Part shown: one piece after another, positions 45,389 through 54,832 of the stretch
Layout of the letters: each line of letters opens with the position of its first letter
Numbering within the stretch: the stretch's first letter is position 1
From: Wenzhouxiangella marina
Lineage (GTDB): Bacteria > Pseudomonadota > Gammaproteobacteria > Xanthomonadales > Wenzhouxiangellaceae
Assembly (NCBI RefSeq): GCF_001187785.1
Contig: NZ_CP012154.1
Location: forward strand, 3,342,501-3,406,500
Reading direction: 5' to 3'
Length of the DNA: 64,000 nt
Made by a program: the position numbers and the translations under genes
The notes under the pieces: model-generated
Seen by the model: the letters and a program-made list of their open reading frames with translations, nothing else
Told to the model about the DNA's origin: nothing
The model's database searches: none

Positions 45389-46031
45389 CCCCGTCCTGAC
45401 CACGATCCTCATCACCCTGGGCGGCTACCTGCTCGGTTCGATTTCCGGCAGCCTGGTGCTCGGTCGCTTCCGCGGCGTCGATATCCGGGCCATGGGCTCG
45501 GGCAATGCCGGCGGCACCAACGCCCTGCGCACGGTGGGCTGGAAATTCGCCCTGGGCGTGGTCCTCATCGACATCGGCAAGGGCGTGCTCGCCGCCGCTG
45601 CACTGCCTGCCTTGGCGCCCTACCTGAGCAGCAATCCATCGGATCCACTGCTTCTGGCCAGCCTCGCGGGCTTCGCGGCGGTCCTCGGCCACATCTGGCC
45701 GCTGTACTTCGGCTTCCAGGGCGGCAAGGGGGCCGGCACGGCCGTCGGCGTGATCCTGATCATCGCGCCCTGGTGCCTGGCGCCCATGCTGACGGTCTGG
45801 CTGGTCACCGTCTTCGGCACCGGCTACGTGGGCCTGGCCACCATCCTGGCCGGCCTCAGCCTGGTCCCGGCGATGTGGCTGATCGGCCCCGAGCCCCTGC
45901 CGCCCGTGCTGGGTGCCCTGGCCATTGCACTGGCCGTGCTGCTGATCTTCACCCATCGCGCCAACCTGGCGCGGATGCGCTCGGGCACCGAGAATCGCTT
46001 CGAAAAGGCCCGACTGATCAAGCGTCGCTGA
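45381..46031 (+). CDS. plsY: Glycerol-3-phosphate acyltransferase PlsY
   Basis: 216-residue inner-membrane enzyme that transfers the acyl group from acyl-phosphate to glycerol-3-phosphate. Conserved loops G-S-G-N-A-G-G-T-N and Q-G-G-K-G-A-G-T-A-V and about five membrane segments are present. The C-terminal T-H-R-A-N-L-A-R-M-R-S-G-T-E-N-R is typical. It overlaps the fatty acid kinase fusion by 8 bases and birA starts 3 bases later. Confidence 0.94.
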   Translation: MLDPVLTTILITLGGYLLGSISGSLVLGRFRGVDIRAMGSGNAGGTNALRTVGWKFALGVVLIDIGKGVLAAAALPALAPYLSSNPSDPLLLASLAGFAAVLGHIWPLYFGFQGGKGAGTAVGVILIIAPWCLAPMLTVWLVTVFGTGYVGLATILAGLSLVPAMWLIGPEPLPPVLGALAIALAVLLIFTHRANLARMRSGTENRFEKARLIKRR

Positions 46032-46033
46032 GC

Positions 46034-46990
46034 ATGAGCCTGGCCATGAACCCCCTGCTGGCACGGCTGGCGGACGGACAGTGTCACAGCGGTGAGGACC
46101 TGGCCCGGGAGCTGCAGATCAGCCGGGCCGCCATCTGGAAACGCATCGAGGCCCTGCGCGCTCTGGGCCTGAACGTGCAGGCCAGAGCCGGCGGAGGTTA
46201 TCAACTCGAGCGGCCCTTCGATGGCCTCGACGCCGAGCGCATTCGATCGCAACTCGGCGAGAAGGCCCTGCCGGTCGAAGTACGCTTCCAGGTCGATTCC
46301 ACCAATGCCTGCCTGCAGCGCGAGCGCCGCGAGCACGCGCCGCCCCGCGCCCTGCTGGCCGAAGTGCAGACCGCCGGGCGAGGTCGGCGCGGACGACCCT
46401 GGATCTCACCGCCGGGCGCCGGTCTGTATCTGTCGATGAGCTGGCGTTTCGATTGCGGCCTCAGCGGCCTGTCCACGCTCAGCCTCGCCACCGGGGTGGC
46501 CGCGGCCCGGCTGCTGGAAGCGCAGGGCATCGAGGACCTGGGTCTGAAATGGCCCAACGACCTGGTCTGCGACCAGGGCAAGCTCGGCGGCTGTCTGATC
46601 GAAGTGCAGGGCTCGGCCGAAGGCCCCTGCGAGGCCATCGTCGGCATCGGCATCAATGTCCGCCTGGATCGGAACGACTCGATCGACCAGGCCTGGACCG
46701 ATCTGCACCGCCTCGGCTGGCAGGGCGATCGCAATGCCCTGGCCGCCGGCCTGATCCAGAACCTGGCCGACGCCTTCGCGGCCCTGGATCGATCGGGCTT
46801 CGAGTCCTTCGCCGACGACTGGCGGCGCCTGGACTTCCTGCAAGGCAAAACCGTCCGCATCGAACAGAGCAGTCGCGCGCCGCTGGAAGGCCGGGCCGCA
46901 GGCATCGACGAGCTCGGCCGCCTGCTGATCGACACCGCCACGGGCCGCCAGGCCGTGGGCAGTGGCGACGTCCGGGTGCGGGCGATCTGA
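46034..46990 (+). CDS. birA: Biotin-protein ligase and biotin operon repressor
   Basis: 318 residues. N-terminal winged helix (G-E-D-L-A-R-E-L-Q-I-S-R-A-A-I-W-K-R-I-E-A-L-R) makes it the two-function type. Ligase core has G-R-G-R-R-G-R-P-W, L-K-W-P-N-D and G-I-G-I-N. It attaches biotin to carboxylases and, with biotinyl-AMP, should bind an operator; a BirA-box-like dyad lies at the bioB promoter 3.9 kb away. ATG at 46034 is taken; 46046 is possible. Confidence 0.93.
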   Translation: MSLAMNPLLARLADGQCHSGEDLARELQISRAAIWKRIEALRALGLNVQARAGGGYQLERPFDGLDAERIRSQLGEKALPVEVRFQVDSTNACLQRERREHAPPRALLAEVQTAGRGRRGRPWISPPGAGLYLSMSWRFDCGLSGLSTLSLATGVAAARLLEAQGIEDLGLKWPNDLVCDQGKLGGCLIEVQGSAEGPCEAIVGIGINVRLDRNDSIDQAWTDLHRLGWQGDRNALAAGLIQNLADAFAALDRSGFESFADDWRRLDFLQGKTVRIEQSSRAPLEGRAAGIDELGRLLIDTATGRQAVGSGDVRVRAI

Positions 46991-46993
46991 GCC

Positions 46994-47725
46994 ATGACCG
47001 ACGTCTTCATCGACCTCGGCCATAGCCGGGCCAAGTGGGCCTTCGGCCAGGGCGGGCGCCTGAACGAGGGCGGGAGCGGCGCCTGTCCGGCCGTCGACCT
47101 GGCGCCCCTGCGGGCCGCCCTGACCGAGGCCCGACCGGCTCGCGCCTGGTACTCCCCGCAGGGCGATCCGGACCGCGTTGCCGCGCTGGAACACGAACTG
47201 TCCGCCCTCGGGTTATCCTGTCGCCCCGTGACCACCGGATCGATTGCCTTGCCCGTCGCGCCCGCCTACCCCCAACTCGGAACCGACCGCTGGCTGGCCC
47301 TGCAGTGGCCCTGGCAGCAGTCCCGGGCGCCCTTCTGCCTGATCGACTGCGGCACGGCCGTGACCATCGACGCGGTCGATGCGCGAGGCCGGCATCTGGG
47401 CGGCTGGATCATGGCCGGCCTGCCCGCCCTTCGCCACGGCCTCGGCGGACTGGCCCGACGACTTCCGGACGCGGCCATGGAACCGGAGGCGGCCGAGGCA
47501 CCGGCCACCGACAGCCAGCGGGCGATCGGCGGCGGTCTGAGCCTGCAGATGGCCGGCGGCATCGAACGCGCCGTCGAAGGCCTCCGTGCCCGCCTCGGCC
47601 AGGACATCGAGCTCTGGCTGACCGGGGGCGATGCGGAGTGGATTCGACCCTTGCTGCATGAGGCGACCCGCAGCGACCCTCATCTCGTGCTGCGGGGCCT
47701 GGCCCTGGCGGGGTCGGAATCATGA
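46994..47725 (+). CDS. coaX: Type III pantothenate kinase
   Basis: 243 residues, cytosolic, first step of coenzyme A synthesis. Family motifs D-L-G-H-S-R-A-K-W (substrate Asp), L-G-T-D-R-W-L-A-L, and L-I-D-C-G-T-A-V-T-I-D are clear. It follows birA after 3 bases, the same order as in many gammaproteobacteria, and overlaps the SPOR gene by 4 bases. Confidence 0.93.
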   Translation: MTDVFIDLGHSRAKWAFGQGGRLNEGGSGACPAVDLAPLRAALTEARPARAWYSPQGDPDRVAALEHELSALGLSCRPVTTGSIALPVAPAYPQLGTDRWLALQWPWQQSRAPFCLIDCGTAVTIDAVDARGRHLGGWIMAGLPALRHGLGGLARRLPDAAMEPEAAEAPATDSQRAIGGGLSLQMAGGIERAVEGLRARLGQDIELWLTGGDAEWIRPLLHEATRSDPHLVLRGLALAGSES

Positions 47726-48378
47726 ATGCCTGGCCCTGGCGCTGGATCGCCCTCGTTCTCCTGACCGCCAACCTGCTGGCCGGGCTGCTGTGGCTGTCCA
47801 GCGCCGATCGGCGCGAGCCGGAGCGACCGCCGATTCCGCCGCTGGACGAGAGCCTGCCACGCCTGGAGCTGGTCACCGAGCTTTCGCAGGGCCCTCAGGA
47901 TCCGACCGCCGAGCGTTGCTATACCATCGGACCGCTGCCGACCCTGGTCTCCCAGCAGCGTGCGGAAGACCGTCTGCGACCCTTCGCCAGCGCCTTCCGC
48001 TCTCGCCAGACCACCGCCGACAGCGACCGCGGCTGGTGGGTCTTCCTGCCGGCAAGCAACCGGGCCGAGGCCACCAGCCTGAGCCGGGAGCTGGCAGAAC
48101 GCGGCCTCGAGGACTATTACGTCGTCACCAGTGGCGAGATGGAGAACAGCGTTTCGGTCGGTCTCTATTCCAGCCTGGAGAACGCCCGCGCCCGCCAGGC
48201 GCGAATCCGGAGCATGGGCTTCAACGCCCAGCTCGAAGTTCGACGGGAAACCATCCCGCAGTTCTGGGTCGACTACCGGATCGCCCCGGAAGAGCGCTCA
48301 CCCTGGCGCTTCATCGTGCGCGCCTCACCGGGCAGCCAGCATCGGGAGATTCCCTGCTGGGATGAAGACCGGACCTGA
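47722..48378 (+). CDS. SPOR-domain protein
   Basis: 218 residues. N-terminal membrane segment (A-L-V-L-L-T-A-N-L-L-A-G-L-L-W-L), Pro-rich linker, then a SPOR fold near 105-175: W-W-V-F-L-P-A-S-N-R-A-E-A, V-S-V-G-L-Y-S-S-L-E-N-A-R-A-R-Q-A-R. SPOR domains bind denuded peptidoglycan at the septum. Starts ATGA-overlapping coaX. Confidence 0.82.
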   Translation: MNAWPWRWIALVLLTANLLAGLLWLSSADRREPERPPIPPLDESLPRLELVTELSQGPQDPTAERCYTIGPLPTLVSQQRAEDRLRPFASAFRSRQTTADSDRGWWVFLPASNRAEATSLSRELAERGLEDYYVVTSGEMENSVSVGLYSSLENARARQARIRSMGFNAQLEVRRETIPQFWVDYRIAPEERSPWRFIVRASPGSQHREIPCWDEDRT

Positions 48379-48395
48379 TTCCATGAGAGACAGGA

Positions 48396-49277
48396 ATGGA
48401 ATTTAGGCTGCGAGCTGCCATCTTCGACGGGCCCGCCGGGCCGTGGCTGCGCCTGATGCGCTTCGACCGGCCGATCGGGATCGCCCTGCTGCTGTGGCCG
48501 ACCTGGTGGGGCCTGTGGCTGGCCGCCGGCGGCGCGCCGAGCCTCAAGAACCTGATCATCTTCAGCCTGGGCGTGATCGTGATGCGCGCCGCGGGCTGTG
48601 TCATCAACGACTACGCCGACCGCGACCTGGACCCCCAGGTCGAACGCACCCGCTCGCGCCCCATCGCCGCCGGCGAGATCCGCGCCCGCGATGCACTACT
48701 GCTGTTCTTCGGCCTGCTGCTGCTCGCCCTGTTTCTGGTCCTGATGACCAACCGCCTGACGGTGCTGATGGCCTTCGGCGGCGCCCTGCTCGCCGGAACC
48801 TACCCCTTCTTCAAGCGCTTCACGCATTTCCCGCAGGTGGTGCTCGGCGCGGCCTTCGGCTGGGCCATTCCGATGGCCTTCGCCGCCGAGGCCGGCCAGG
48901 TGCCGGCACTGGCCTGGTGGCTGTTCGCGGCCAACCTGATCTGGACGGTGATCTACGACACCGAGTACGCCATGGCCGACCGCGCCGACGACCTCCAGGC
49001 CGGCGTCAAATCCACCGCCATCGCCTTCGGCCGCTTCGACCTGCCGATTCTGGCCGCCCTGATGGGCCTGATGACGGCCCTGCTGCTGTTGATCGGCATG
49101 CAGTACCTGCCCCATCCGGCCTGGTTCACCGCCGTGGCCCTGACTCTGCTGCACTTCCAGCTGCAACTCTGGAAGATCCGCGAACGTGAGCCCCAGGCCT
49201 GCTTCCAGGCCTTCCTGAGCAACCACTGGGTGGGACTGTTCCTGTTCGCGGGGATTGCCGTCAGCCTGGGGGGGTAG
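48396..49277 (+). CDS. ubiA: 4-hydroxybenzoate polyprenyltransferase
   Basis: 293-residue membrane prenyltransferase of ubiquinone synthesis. The two Asp motifs N-D-Y-A-D-R-D-L-D and Y-D-T-E-Y-A-M-A-D-R-A-D-D are intact, with about nine membrane segments; length matches E. coli UbiA. Begins 18 bases after the SPOR gene and ends the operon; repeat cluster C follows at once. Confidence 0.94.
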   Translation: MEFRLRAAIFDGPAGPWLRLMRFDRPIGIALLLWPTWWGLWLAAGGAPSLKNLIIFSLGVIVMRAAGCVINDYADRDLDPQVERTRSRPIAAGEIRARDALLLFFGLLLLALFLVLMTNRLTVLMAFGGALLAGTYPFFKRFTHFPQVVLGAAFGWAIPMAFAAEAGQVPALAWWLFAANLIWTVIYDTEYAMADRADDLQAGVKSTAIAFGRFDLPILAALMGLMTALLLLIGMQYLPHPAWFTAVALTLLHFQLQLWKIREREPQACFQAFLSNHWVGLFLFAGIAVSLGG

Positions 49278-50175
49278 CTGTCGGGTTGGTGGAGATTCCT
49301 GAGGCATGGACCGTCGGGCGCGTGGGCCCGACCTACGGTTCGGGGCTTCGAGCGAGCGCCGTCGGGCGCACGCGCGGCCGGTCTTTGGCGCGGTGATGCC
49401 GGCGGTATCCGTGCGTCGGGTTTTATGCTGTGGCTGGGGCATTGCGCCGTCGGGTTGACGGAGATGCCTGAGGCATGGACCGTCGGCCGCACGCGCGGGC
49501 GGTCTTTGGCGCGGTGATGCCGGCGGTATCCGTGCGTCGGGTTCTATGCGATGGCTGGGGCATTGCGCCGTCGGGTTGACGGAGATGCCTGAGGCATGGA
49601 CCGTCGGGCGCGTGGGCCCGACCTACGGTTCGGGGCTTCGAGCGAGGACCGTCGGGCGCGCGCGACCGGTCTTTGGCGCGGTGATGCCGGAGATATGCGT
49701 GCGTCGGGTTTTATGCGGTGGCTGGGGCATTGCGCCGTCGGGTTGACGGAGATGCCTGAGGCATGGACCGTCGGCCGCGTGGGGCCGACCTACCTCGGGG
49801 CTTCGAGCGAGGATCGCCGGGCGCACGCGCGGCCGGTCTTTGGCGCGGTGCTTCTGGCCCGCGCTGGGCCGCCCGCTCGGAGGGTTCAAGCGGGTTTGGT
49901 GCGGGTGTGCCGTAGGTCGGGGCCACGTCCCCGACGGTCCATGTCGAAGCCATCTCCGTGAATTGGACGATCAACACCGCCTAACCGTTGCTCGGCGATG
50001 CCGGAGATATCCGTGCGTCGGGTTCTATGCGGTGGCTGGGGCATTGCTCCGTCGGGTTGACGGAGATGCCTGAGGCATGGACCGTCGGGCGCACGCGCGG
50101 CCGGTCTTCGGCGCGGCGCTTATGGCCTGCGGCCAACCGCACCACGCCTCCGTCCTGCGCTGGCCCGACCTACGG
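49278..50175. repeat. Hairpin repeat cluster C (convergent gap)
   Basis: About 900 bases between the ubiA and comF stop codons. The core GGCATGGACCGTCGG occurs at about 49304, 49473, 49594, 49761 and 50075. Hairpins include GTCGGGC-GCGTGG-GCCCGAC near 49313, GTCGGCC-GCGTGG-GGCCGAC (49770-49789), and GTCGGGG-CCACGT-CCCCGAC near 49917 in the reverse layout. The last copy ends five bases before the comF stop. Open frames here are made of the repeat and are not credible genes. Confidence 0.9.
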
Positions 50176-50180
50176 GACAA

Positions 50181-50888
50181 TCACGCTCGCGCCACGACCC
50201 ATAGATCTACGCGCTCGACTCCGGCGCGCTTGAGTACCCGGGCGCATTCGTCCAGGGTCGAGCCGGTGGTCATCACGTCGTCGACCATGGCGACGTGTCG
50301 CACGCCCGGGGGCAGGTGACGGAGAGCGAAGGCGTTGCGGACGTTGCCGCGCCGACGGTCGGCGGGCAGTTCGGACTGGGCATGGGTCGCGCGGCGGCGA
50401 TGCAGGGCATCGGCCCAGGGCAGGCCCTGCAGAGACCGGGACAGATCGCGACACAGAAGCTCGGACTGGTTGAAGCCGCGTCGCCAGCGCCGCGCCGCAT
50501 GCAGGGGCACGGGCACCATGAGGTCCGGACGCGTCGCACCCGCCTCTGACAGTCGCCGCGCCAGCACCGTGGCCAGCACACGACCCGCGGCCAGATCACG
50601 CTGGAATTTGAAGCGCTGGACCAGGCGCTCGACCTCACCGCGGTAGGCCATGCCGGGCCAGCAACGATCGAAGACCGGCAGACGACGGCTGCATCGCCCG
50701 CAGAGCTCGACGGGCCGCTCCAGTTCGAGGCCGCATCGACCACACTGCGCACGCAGGCGCGGCAGCTCGACCTCACAGGCTTCGCAGCAATCGATCGTCT
50801 CGCGACCGTCCAGACCACAGAGCAGGCAGACGGGCGGATAGAGCCAACCGTCAACCCGAAGCGCCTTCCTCAGGTTGACAAGCACCAC
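50181..50888 (-). CDS. comF: ComF-family phosphoribosyltransferase
   Basis: 235 residues. Zinc-finger cysteines (C-L-L-C, C-C-E-A-C, C-G-R-C) at the N-terminus, then a PRTase domain with [13 protein letters not shown]. Needed for DNA uptake in competent species, exact reaction unknown. The frame is open far upstream but that part overlies bioB; a GTG at 50886-50888 (or the next) gives the normal length. Divergent from bioB with about 33 bases between starts, so the biotin operator lies inside the comF coding region. Confidence 0.9.
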   Translation of the reverse strand: MVLVNLRKALRVDGWLYPPVCLLCGLDGRETIDCCEACEVELPRLRAQCGRCGLELERPVELCGRCSRRLPVFDRCWPGMAYRGEVERLVQRFKFQRDLAAGRVLATVLARRLSEAGATRPDLMVPVPLHAARRWRRGFNQSELLCRDLSRSLQGLPWADALHRRRATHAQSELPADRRRGNVRNAFALRHLPPGVRHVAMVDDVMTTGSTLDECARVLKRAGVERVDLWVVARA

Positions 50889-50904
50889 CGCCGCTCCCGA
50901 TACT
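50848..50904 (+). promoter_or_regulatory. bioB promoter with BirA-box-like operator
   Basis: CCGTCAACC (50848-50856), 16 bases, GGTTGACAA (50873-50881): compare the enterobacterial BirA box TTGTAAACC/GGTTTACAA. The right half contains TTGACA (50875-50880), followed after 18 bases by GATACT (50899-50904), a good -35/-10 pair for bioB. Binding would block the promoter. Confidence 0.6.
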
Positions 50905-50921
50905 TGCCGCCTTCTTCTGCC

Positions 50922-51977
50922 ATGGCCGCCCAGCCCGCTATGTCCCAGCCCGAGATTAGCATCCGTCATGACTGGCGTCGCGACGAGATCGAAGCCCTGT
51001 TCGACCTGCCCTTCGCCGATCTGCTCTACCGGGCCCAGCAGGTCCATCGAGCGCACTTCGACCCGAACGAAGTCCAGGTCTCGACCCTGCTGTCGATCAA
51101 GACCGGTCGTTGCCCCGAGGACTGCAAGTACTGCCCCCAGTCCGTGCGCTGGAACACCGGCCTGGAAGAGGAGTCGCTGCTGCCCGTCGAGGTCGTGCGC
51201 GAGGCCGCCCGCAAGGCGCGTGAAGCCGGCGCGCAGCGCTTCTGCATGGGTGCCGCCTGGCGCCGCCCGAAGGACCGGCAGCTCGACCAGGTCATCGAAC
51301 TGCTCGAGGTCGTCCGCGAAGAGGGCCTGGAAACCTGTCTGACCCTGGGCATGCTCAGCACCGAGCAGGCCGCGCGACTCAAGGACGCGGGCCTGGACTA
51401 CTACAACCACAACCTCGACACCTCACCCGAGTACTACGAGGACATCATCTCCACGCGGACCTACCAGGACCGCCTGGAGACCCTGGAAGCGGTTCGCCGG
51501 AGCGGCATGAAGGTCTGCTGCGGCGGCATCATCGGCATGGGCGAATCGCGCCAGGACCGGGCCGGGCTGATCGAGGCCCTGGCCAATCTGCCGGAGCACC
51601 CCCAGTCCGTGCCGATCAACCAGCTCGTGCAGGTCCCCGGCACGCCGCTCGAGGGCACGAAGGCCATCGATCCGATCGAGTTCGTGCGCACGATCGCGGT
51701 TGCCCGCATCGTGCTCCCGACCTCGCGCGTGCGCCTGTCCGCCGGGCGCGAAGCGATGAGCGATGAAATGCAGGCCCTGTGCTTTCTGGCCGGTGCCAAC
51801 TCGATCTTCCACGGTGAAAAGCTGCTGACCACGGGCAACCCGGAGGTCGAGCAGGATCGGCGCCTGTTCGAGTCCCTTGGCATCAACACCGCCGAGCCGA
51901 GCTGCTCGTCGGCCCGGCGAGAGACCGAACCCTCGGTGGAGTTGGCGACCGCCGCCCGGCCCGCCGCGCGCGCCTGA
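50922..51977 (+). CDS. bioB: Biotin synthase
   Basis: 351-residue radical-SAM enzyme that inserts sulfur into dethiobiotin. [10 protein letters not shown] binds the [4Fe-4S] cluster; [13 protein letters not shown] and the C-terminal [10 protein letters not shown] are characteristic. The start is either ATG 50922 or ATG 50940; neither has a strong ribosome site. First gene of bioBFHCD. Confidence 0.96.
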   Translation: MAAQPAMSQPEISIRHDWRRDEIEALFDLPFADLLYRAQQVHRAHFDPNEVQVSTLLSIKTGRCPEDCKYCPQSVRWNTGLEEESLLPVEVVREAARKAREAGAQRFCMGAAWRRPKDRQLDQVIELLEVVREEGLETCLTLGMLSTEQAARLKDAGLDYYNHNLDTSPEYYEDIISTRTYQDRLETLEAVRRSGMKVCCGGIIGMGESRQDRAGLIEALANLPEHPQSVPINQLVQVPGTPLEGTKAIDPIEFVRTIAVARIVLPTSRVRLSAGREAMSDEMQALCFLAGANSIFHGEKLLTTGNPEVEQDRRLFESLGINTAEPSCSSARRETEPSVELATAARPAARA

Positions 51978-52004
51978 GCCCCGGCGCTCGACGCTTACCC
52001 GACC

Positions 52005-53171
52005 ATGCGCAAGCGCCTGGCGCGACAGCTGGCCGAGGCCCGCAGCGAGCGTGAACGCAGACACCGGCAGCGCCGGCGTCAGACCGTCGAGGTCGTCGGA
52101 CCGGGGCTGCAGGTTCGGGTCGACGGGCAGCGCCTGATCGACTTCTGCAGCAACGACTACCTGGGCTTCGGTCACGAGGTGCCGGAAGGCTCGCAGCAGC
52201 GCAGCAGCGCATCGTCCTCGCCCCTGGTCTGCGGCCACGGCCCGATCCATGGCGAGCTCGAGGCCCGGCTGGCCGAGTTTCTGGGCACGGGCGCCTGCGC
52301 GCTCTTCCCCTCTGGCTATCAGGCCAATCTCGCCGTCGGCCAGGCCCTGGGCCAGCGCGGGCAGGCCGCGCTGGCCGATCGCCTCAACCACGCCAGCCTC
52401 AATGATGGCCTGCGTCTGGCCGGCAGCCGCATCCTGCGCTATGCCCACGCCGACGCCCGGGCCGCAGCCGAGCGCTGGCGTCCCGAGTGCCGGCTGCTGG
52501 TCACCGACAGCGTCTTTTCCATGGACGGTGATCTGGCCCCCCTGGCCGAGCTGGCGGAGCTGGTCGATGCCCGCGATCTCGCCTTCTGGGTCGACGACGC
52601 GCACGGCTTCGGCGTGCTCGGCACCGAAGGTCGCGGCGCCGTGGAAGCCTGCGGACTTGAACCCGATCGCGTCGACGTCCTGGTCATCACCTTCGGCAAG
52701 GCACTCGGTACCGCCGGCGCCGTCGTCGCCGGTGATCCCGCCCTCATTGAACACCTGGAGAACGAGGCCCGTGGACTGATCTATTCCACCGGCCTGGCGC
52801 CCGCCCTGGCCGAATGGACGCTGCACAAGCTCGTCCGACTGCAGCGCGAGCCACAGCGCCGGGAACGTCTGCGGGCGCACATCGAGCGCTTCCGAGACGG
52901 CTGCGCACGAGCCGGCGTCGCCCTGAGCGATTCATCGACACCGATCCAGATCCTGCCGCTGGGCGGGGATCAGCGGGCCCTGGCCCTGGCCGAGCAGCTG
53001 CAGCAGGCCGGCTTCCTGATCCGCGCGATCCGCCCGCCGACCGTTCCGGAAGGCAGCGCAAGGCTGCGCATCACCTTGTCCAGCGAGCATTCACCCCAAG
53101 ATATCGACCGCTTGTGTGCGACCCTGGGTCAACTGACCGAGGCGCACCCTGGCACCGACTCACTTCACTGA
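52005..53171 (+). CDS. bioF: 8-amino-7-oxononanoate synthase
   Basis: 388 residues, PLP enzyme joining pimeloyl-ACP and alanine. N-D-Y-L-G-F, H-A-S-L-N-D-G, D-D-A-H-G-F-G-V-L-G, and the PLP lysine in F-G-K-A-L-G are present. Follows bioB after 27 bases. Confidence 0.95.
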   Translation: MRKRLARQLAEARSERERRHRQRRRQTVEVVGPGLQVRVDGQRLIDFCSNDYLGFGHEVPEGSQQRSSASSSPLVCGHGPIHGELEARLAEFLGTGACALFPSGYQANLAVGQALGQRGQAALADRLNHASLNDGLRLAGSRILRYAHADARAAAERWRPECRLLVTDSVFSMDGDLAPLAELAELVDARDLAFWVDDAHGFGVLGTEGRGAVEACGLEPDRVDVLVITFGKALGTAGAVVAGDPALIEHLENEARGLIYSTGLAPALAEWTLHKLVRLQREPQRRERLRAHIERFRDGCARAGVALSDSSTPIQILPLGGDQRALALAEQLQQAGFLIRAIRPPTVPEGSARLRITLSSEHSPQDIDRLCATLGQLTEAHPGTDSLH

Positions 53172-53183
53172 CTGCTGCAATCC

Positions 53184-53963
53184 ATGGCTCAACACCCCTT
53201 GATCGTCGACGAGTTCGGCCACGGCCAGAAGCTCAGCCTGGTCCATGGCTGGGCCATGCATTCGGGGCTCTTCGAACGACTGATCGGGCATCTGGACGGG
53301 CTCGAGGTCCAGTGCATCGACCTGCCCGGGCACGGCCGCAACCAGGACCTGGCCTGGCCCGAGTCCGGTCAGGTGCTGGCCGAGCAGCTGGCGCAAGCGG
53401 CCGACCACGGCTGGCTGGCCGGCTGGTCCCTGGGCGGCCTGCTGGCGCTGAAGGCCGCGCTGGCCCGCCCCGGCCAGCTCAAGGGCCTGATCCTGATCGC
53501 GGCCACGCCCTGCTTCGGTCAGCGTCCGCACTGGCCCCATGGCGTGGCGCCGGCCCTGGTGGGTCAGCTGGCCCATGAACTCGAAGTCGGCCCCGAGCAG
53601 GTCCTCAACCGCTTCCTGGCCCTGGAAGTCCATGGATCGGAGCATGCGGCCGCCGATCTGAAGCTGCTGCGCAAGGTCGCCTTTCGCTACGGCCTGCCCC
53701 GGGACAGCGCCCTGCATGCGGGCCTGAACATGCTCAAGGCCAACGACTTGAGCGAGCAACTGGGCGAACTCGATCTGCCGGTGCTGCTGATCGGCGGTCG
53801 GCGCGACAAGCTGGTCAGTTTCGAGGCCCTGGAAGCCACCCATGAGCGCCTCCCGAACAGTCGCCTGGTGCGCATCCCCGGCGCGGCGCACGCGCCCTTC
53901 CTGACCGATGCCGAAGCCGTGGCCCACGCCATCACCGACTTCATCGAGGAGCACGAGACGTGA
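53184..53963 (+). CDS. bioH: Pimeloyl-ACP methyl ester carboxylesterase
   Basis: 259-residue alpha/beta hydrolase that removes the methyl group put on by BioC, releasing pimeloyl-ACP. Nucleophile S82 in G-W-S-L-G-G, Asp in G-G-R-R-D-K-L-V, His in G-A-A-H-A-P-F. Between bioF and bioC; GTGA overlap with bioC. Confidence 0.93.
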   Translation: MAQHPLIVDEFGHGQKLSLVHGWAMHSGLFERLIGHLDGLEVQCIDLPGHGRNQDLAWPESGQVLAEQLAQAADHGWLAGWSLGGLLALKAALARPGQLKGLILIAATPCFGQRPHWPHGVAPALVGQLAHELEVGPEQVLNRFLALEVHGSEHAAADLKLLRKVAFRYGLPRDSALHAGLNMLKANDLSEQLGELDLPVLLIGGRRDKLVSFEALEATHERLPNSRLVRIPGAAHAPFLTDAEAVAHAITDFIEEHET

Positions 53964-54832
53964 GTCTGGACAGCAAGGCCATCGCCCGACAGTTCGGTCG
54001 CGCGGCGGACAGCTACGACGGTCATGCGGCCCTGCAGCGCGAGGTCGGCGAACGGCTGATGGAACGCCTCGACGGGCTCCGCTTCGAGCCGCAGCGAATT
54101 CTCGACCTGGGCTGCGGCACCGGTGCGCAGTCACAGGCCCTGCACCAACGCTTCCCCGGGGCCCGATTGATCGCCAGCGATCTGGCCGGCCCGATGCTCG
54201 TCCAGGCCGCACGACGCCGCGGCTGGTGGCGCAAGCGCTTCGACCTCGTCCAGGCCGATGCCCGTGCCCTGCCGATCGCCGAAGACAGCCTGGACCTGGT
54301 CTACTGCAATCTGATGCTGCAATGGTGCGAGGACCCGGCGGCGGTGTTCGCCAATCTGCGCCGTGCCCTGAAGCCCGGCGGTCTGCTGCTGATTTCCACC
54401 TTCGGTCTCGACACCCTGCGTGAGCTTCGCCAGGCCTGGGCGGCGGCCGATTCGCATCCGCACGTCGGCCGGTTCACCGACGTTCAGCGCCTGGGTTCGG
54501 CCCTGACCCGCGCCGGCTTTGCCGAGCCCGTGCTGGACACCGACTGGATCACCAGCACCTACTCCAGGCCACAGGAGCTGTTGAGCGAACTCAAGGGCAT
54601 CGGCGCCACCAACGCCGATCAGGCGCGGACCCGCGGCCTGACCTCGCCGACTCGACTGCGCCGCATGCTTCGCGCCTACGAGACCTTTCGCCAGGACGAC
54701 GGCCGCTACCCCGCCACCTGGGAAGTCGTCTACGCGTCGGCCTGGGCACCCGAGCACGGCCAGCCGATGCGCACCGAGCAAGGCGAGGAGGCCAGCATCC
54801 CGATCAGCCGCCTGGGTCGCCTGCAACGATGA
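53960..54832 (+). CDS. bioC: Malonyl-ACP O-methyltransferase
   Basis: 290 residues. SAM motif I-L-D-L-G-C-G-T-G, N-terminal I-A-R-Q-F-G-R-A-A-D-S-Y-D typical of BioC. Methylates malonyl-ACP to prime pimelate synthesis. Starts with GTG overlapping the bioH stop; overlaps bioD by ATGA. Confidence 0.94.
   Translation: MSLDSKAIARQFGRAADSYDGHAALQREVGERLMERLDGLRFEPQRILDLGCGTGAQSQALHQRFPGARLIASDLAGPMLVQAARRRGWWRKRFDLVQADARALPIAEDSLDLVYCNLMLQWCEDPAAVFANLRRALKPGGLLLISTFGLDTLRELRQAWAAADSHPHVGRFTDVQRLGSALTRAGFAEPVLDTDWITSTYSRPQELLSELKGIGATNADQARTRGLTSPTRLRRMLRAYETFRQDDGRYPATWEVVYASAWAPEHGQPMRTEQGEEASIPISRLGRLQR

Noticed and set aside
49546-50319. Several 66-121 codon frames in cluster C
   Set aside because: They are made of the repeat unit itself and recur with each copy; no ribosome sites or conserved starts.
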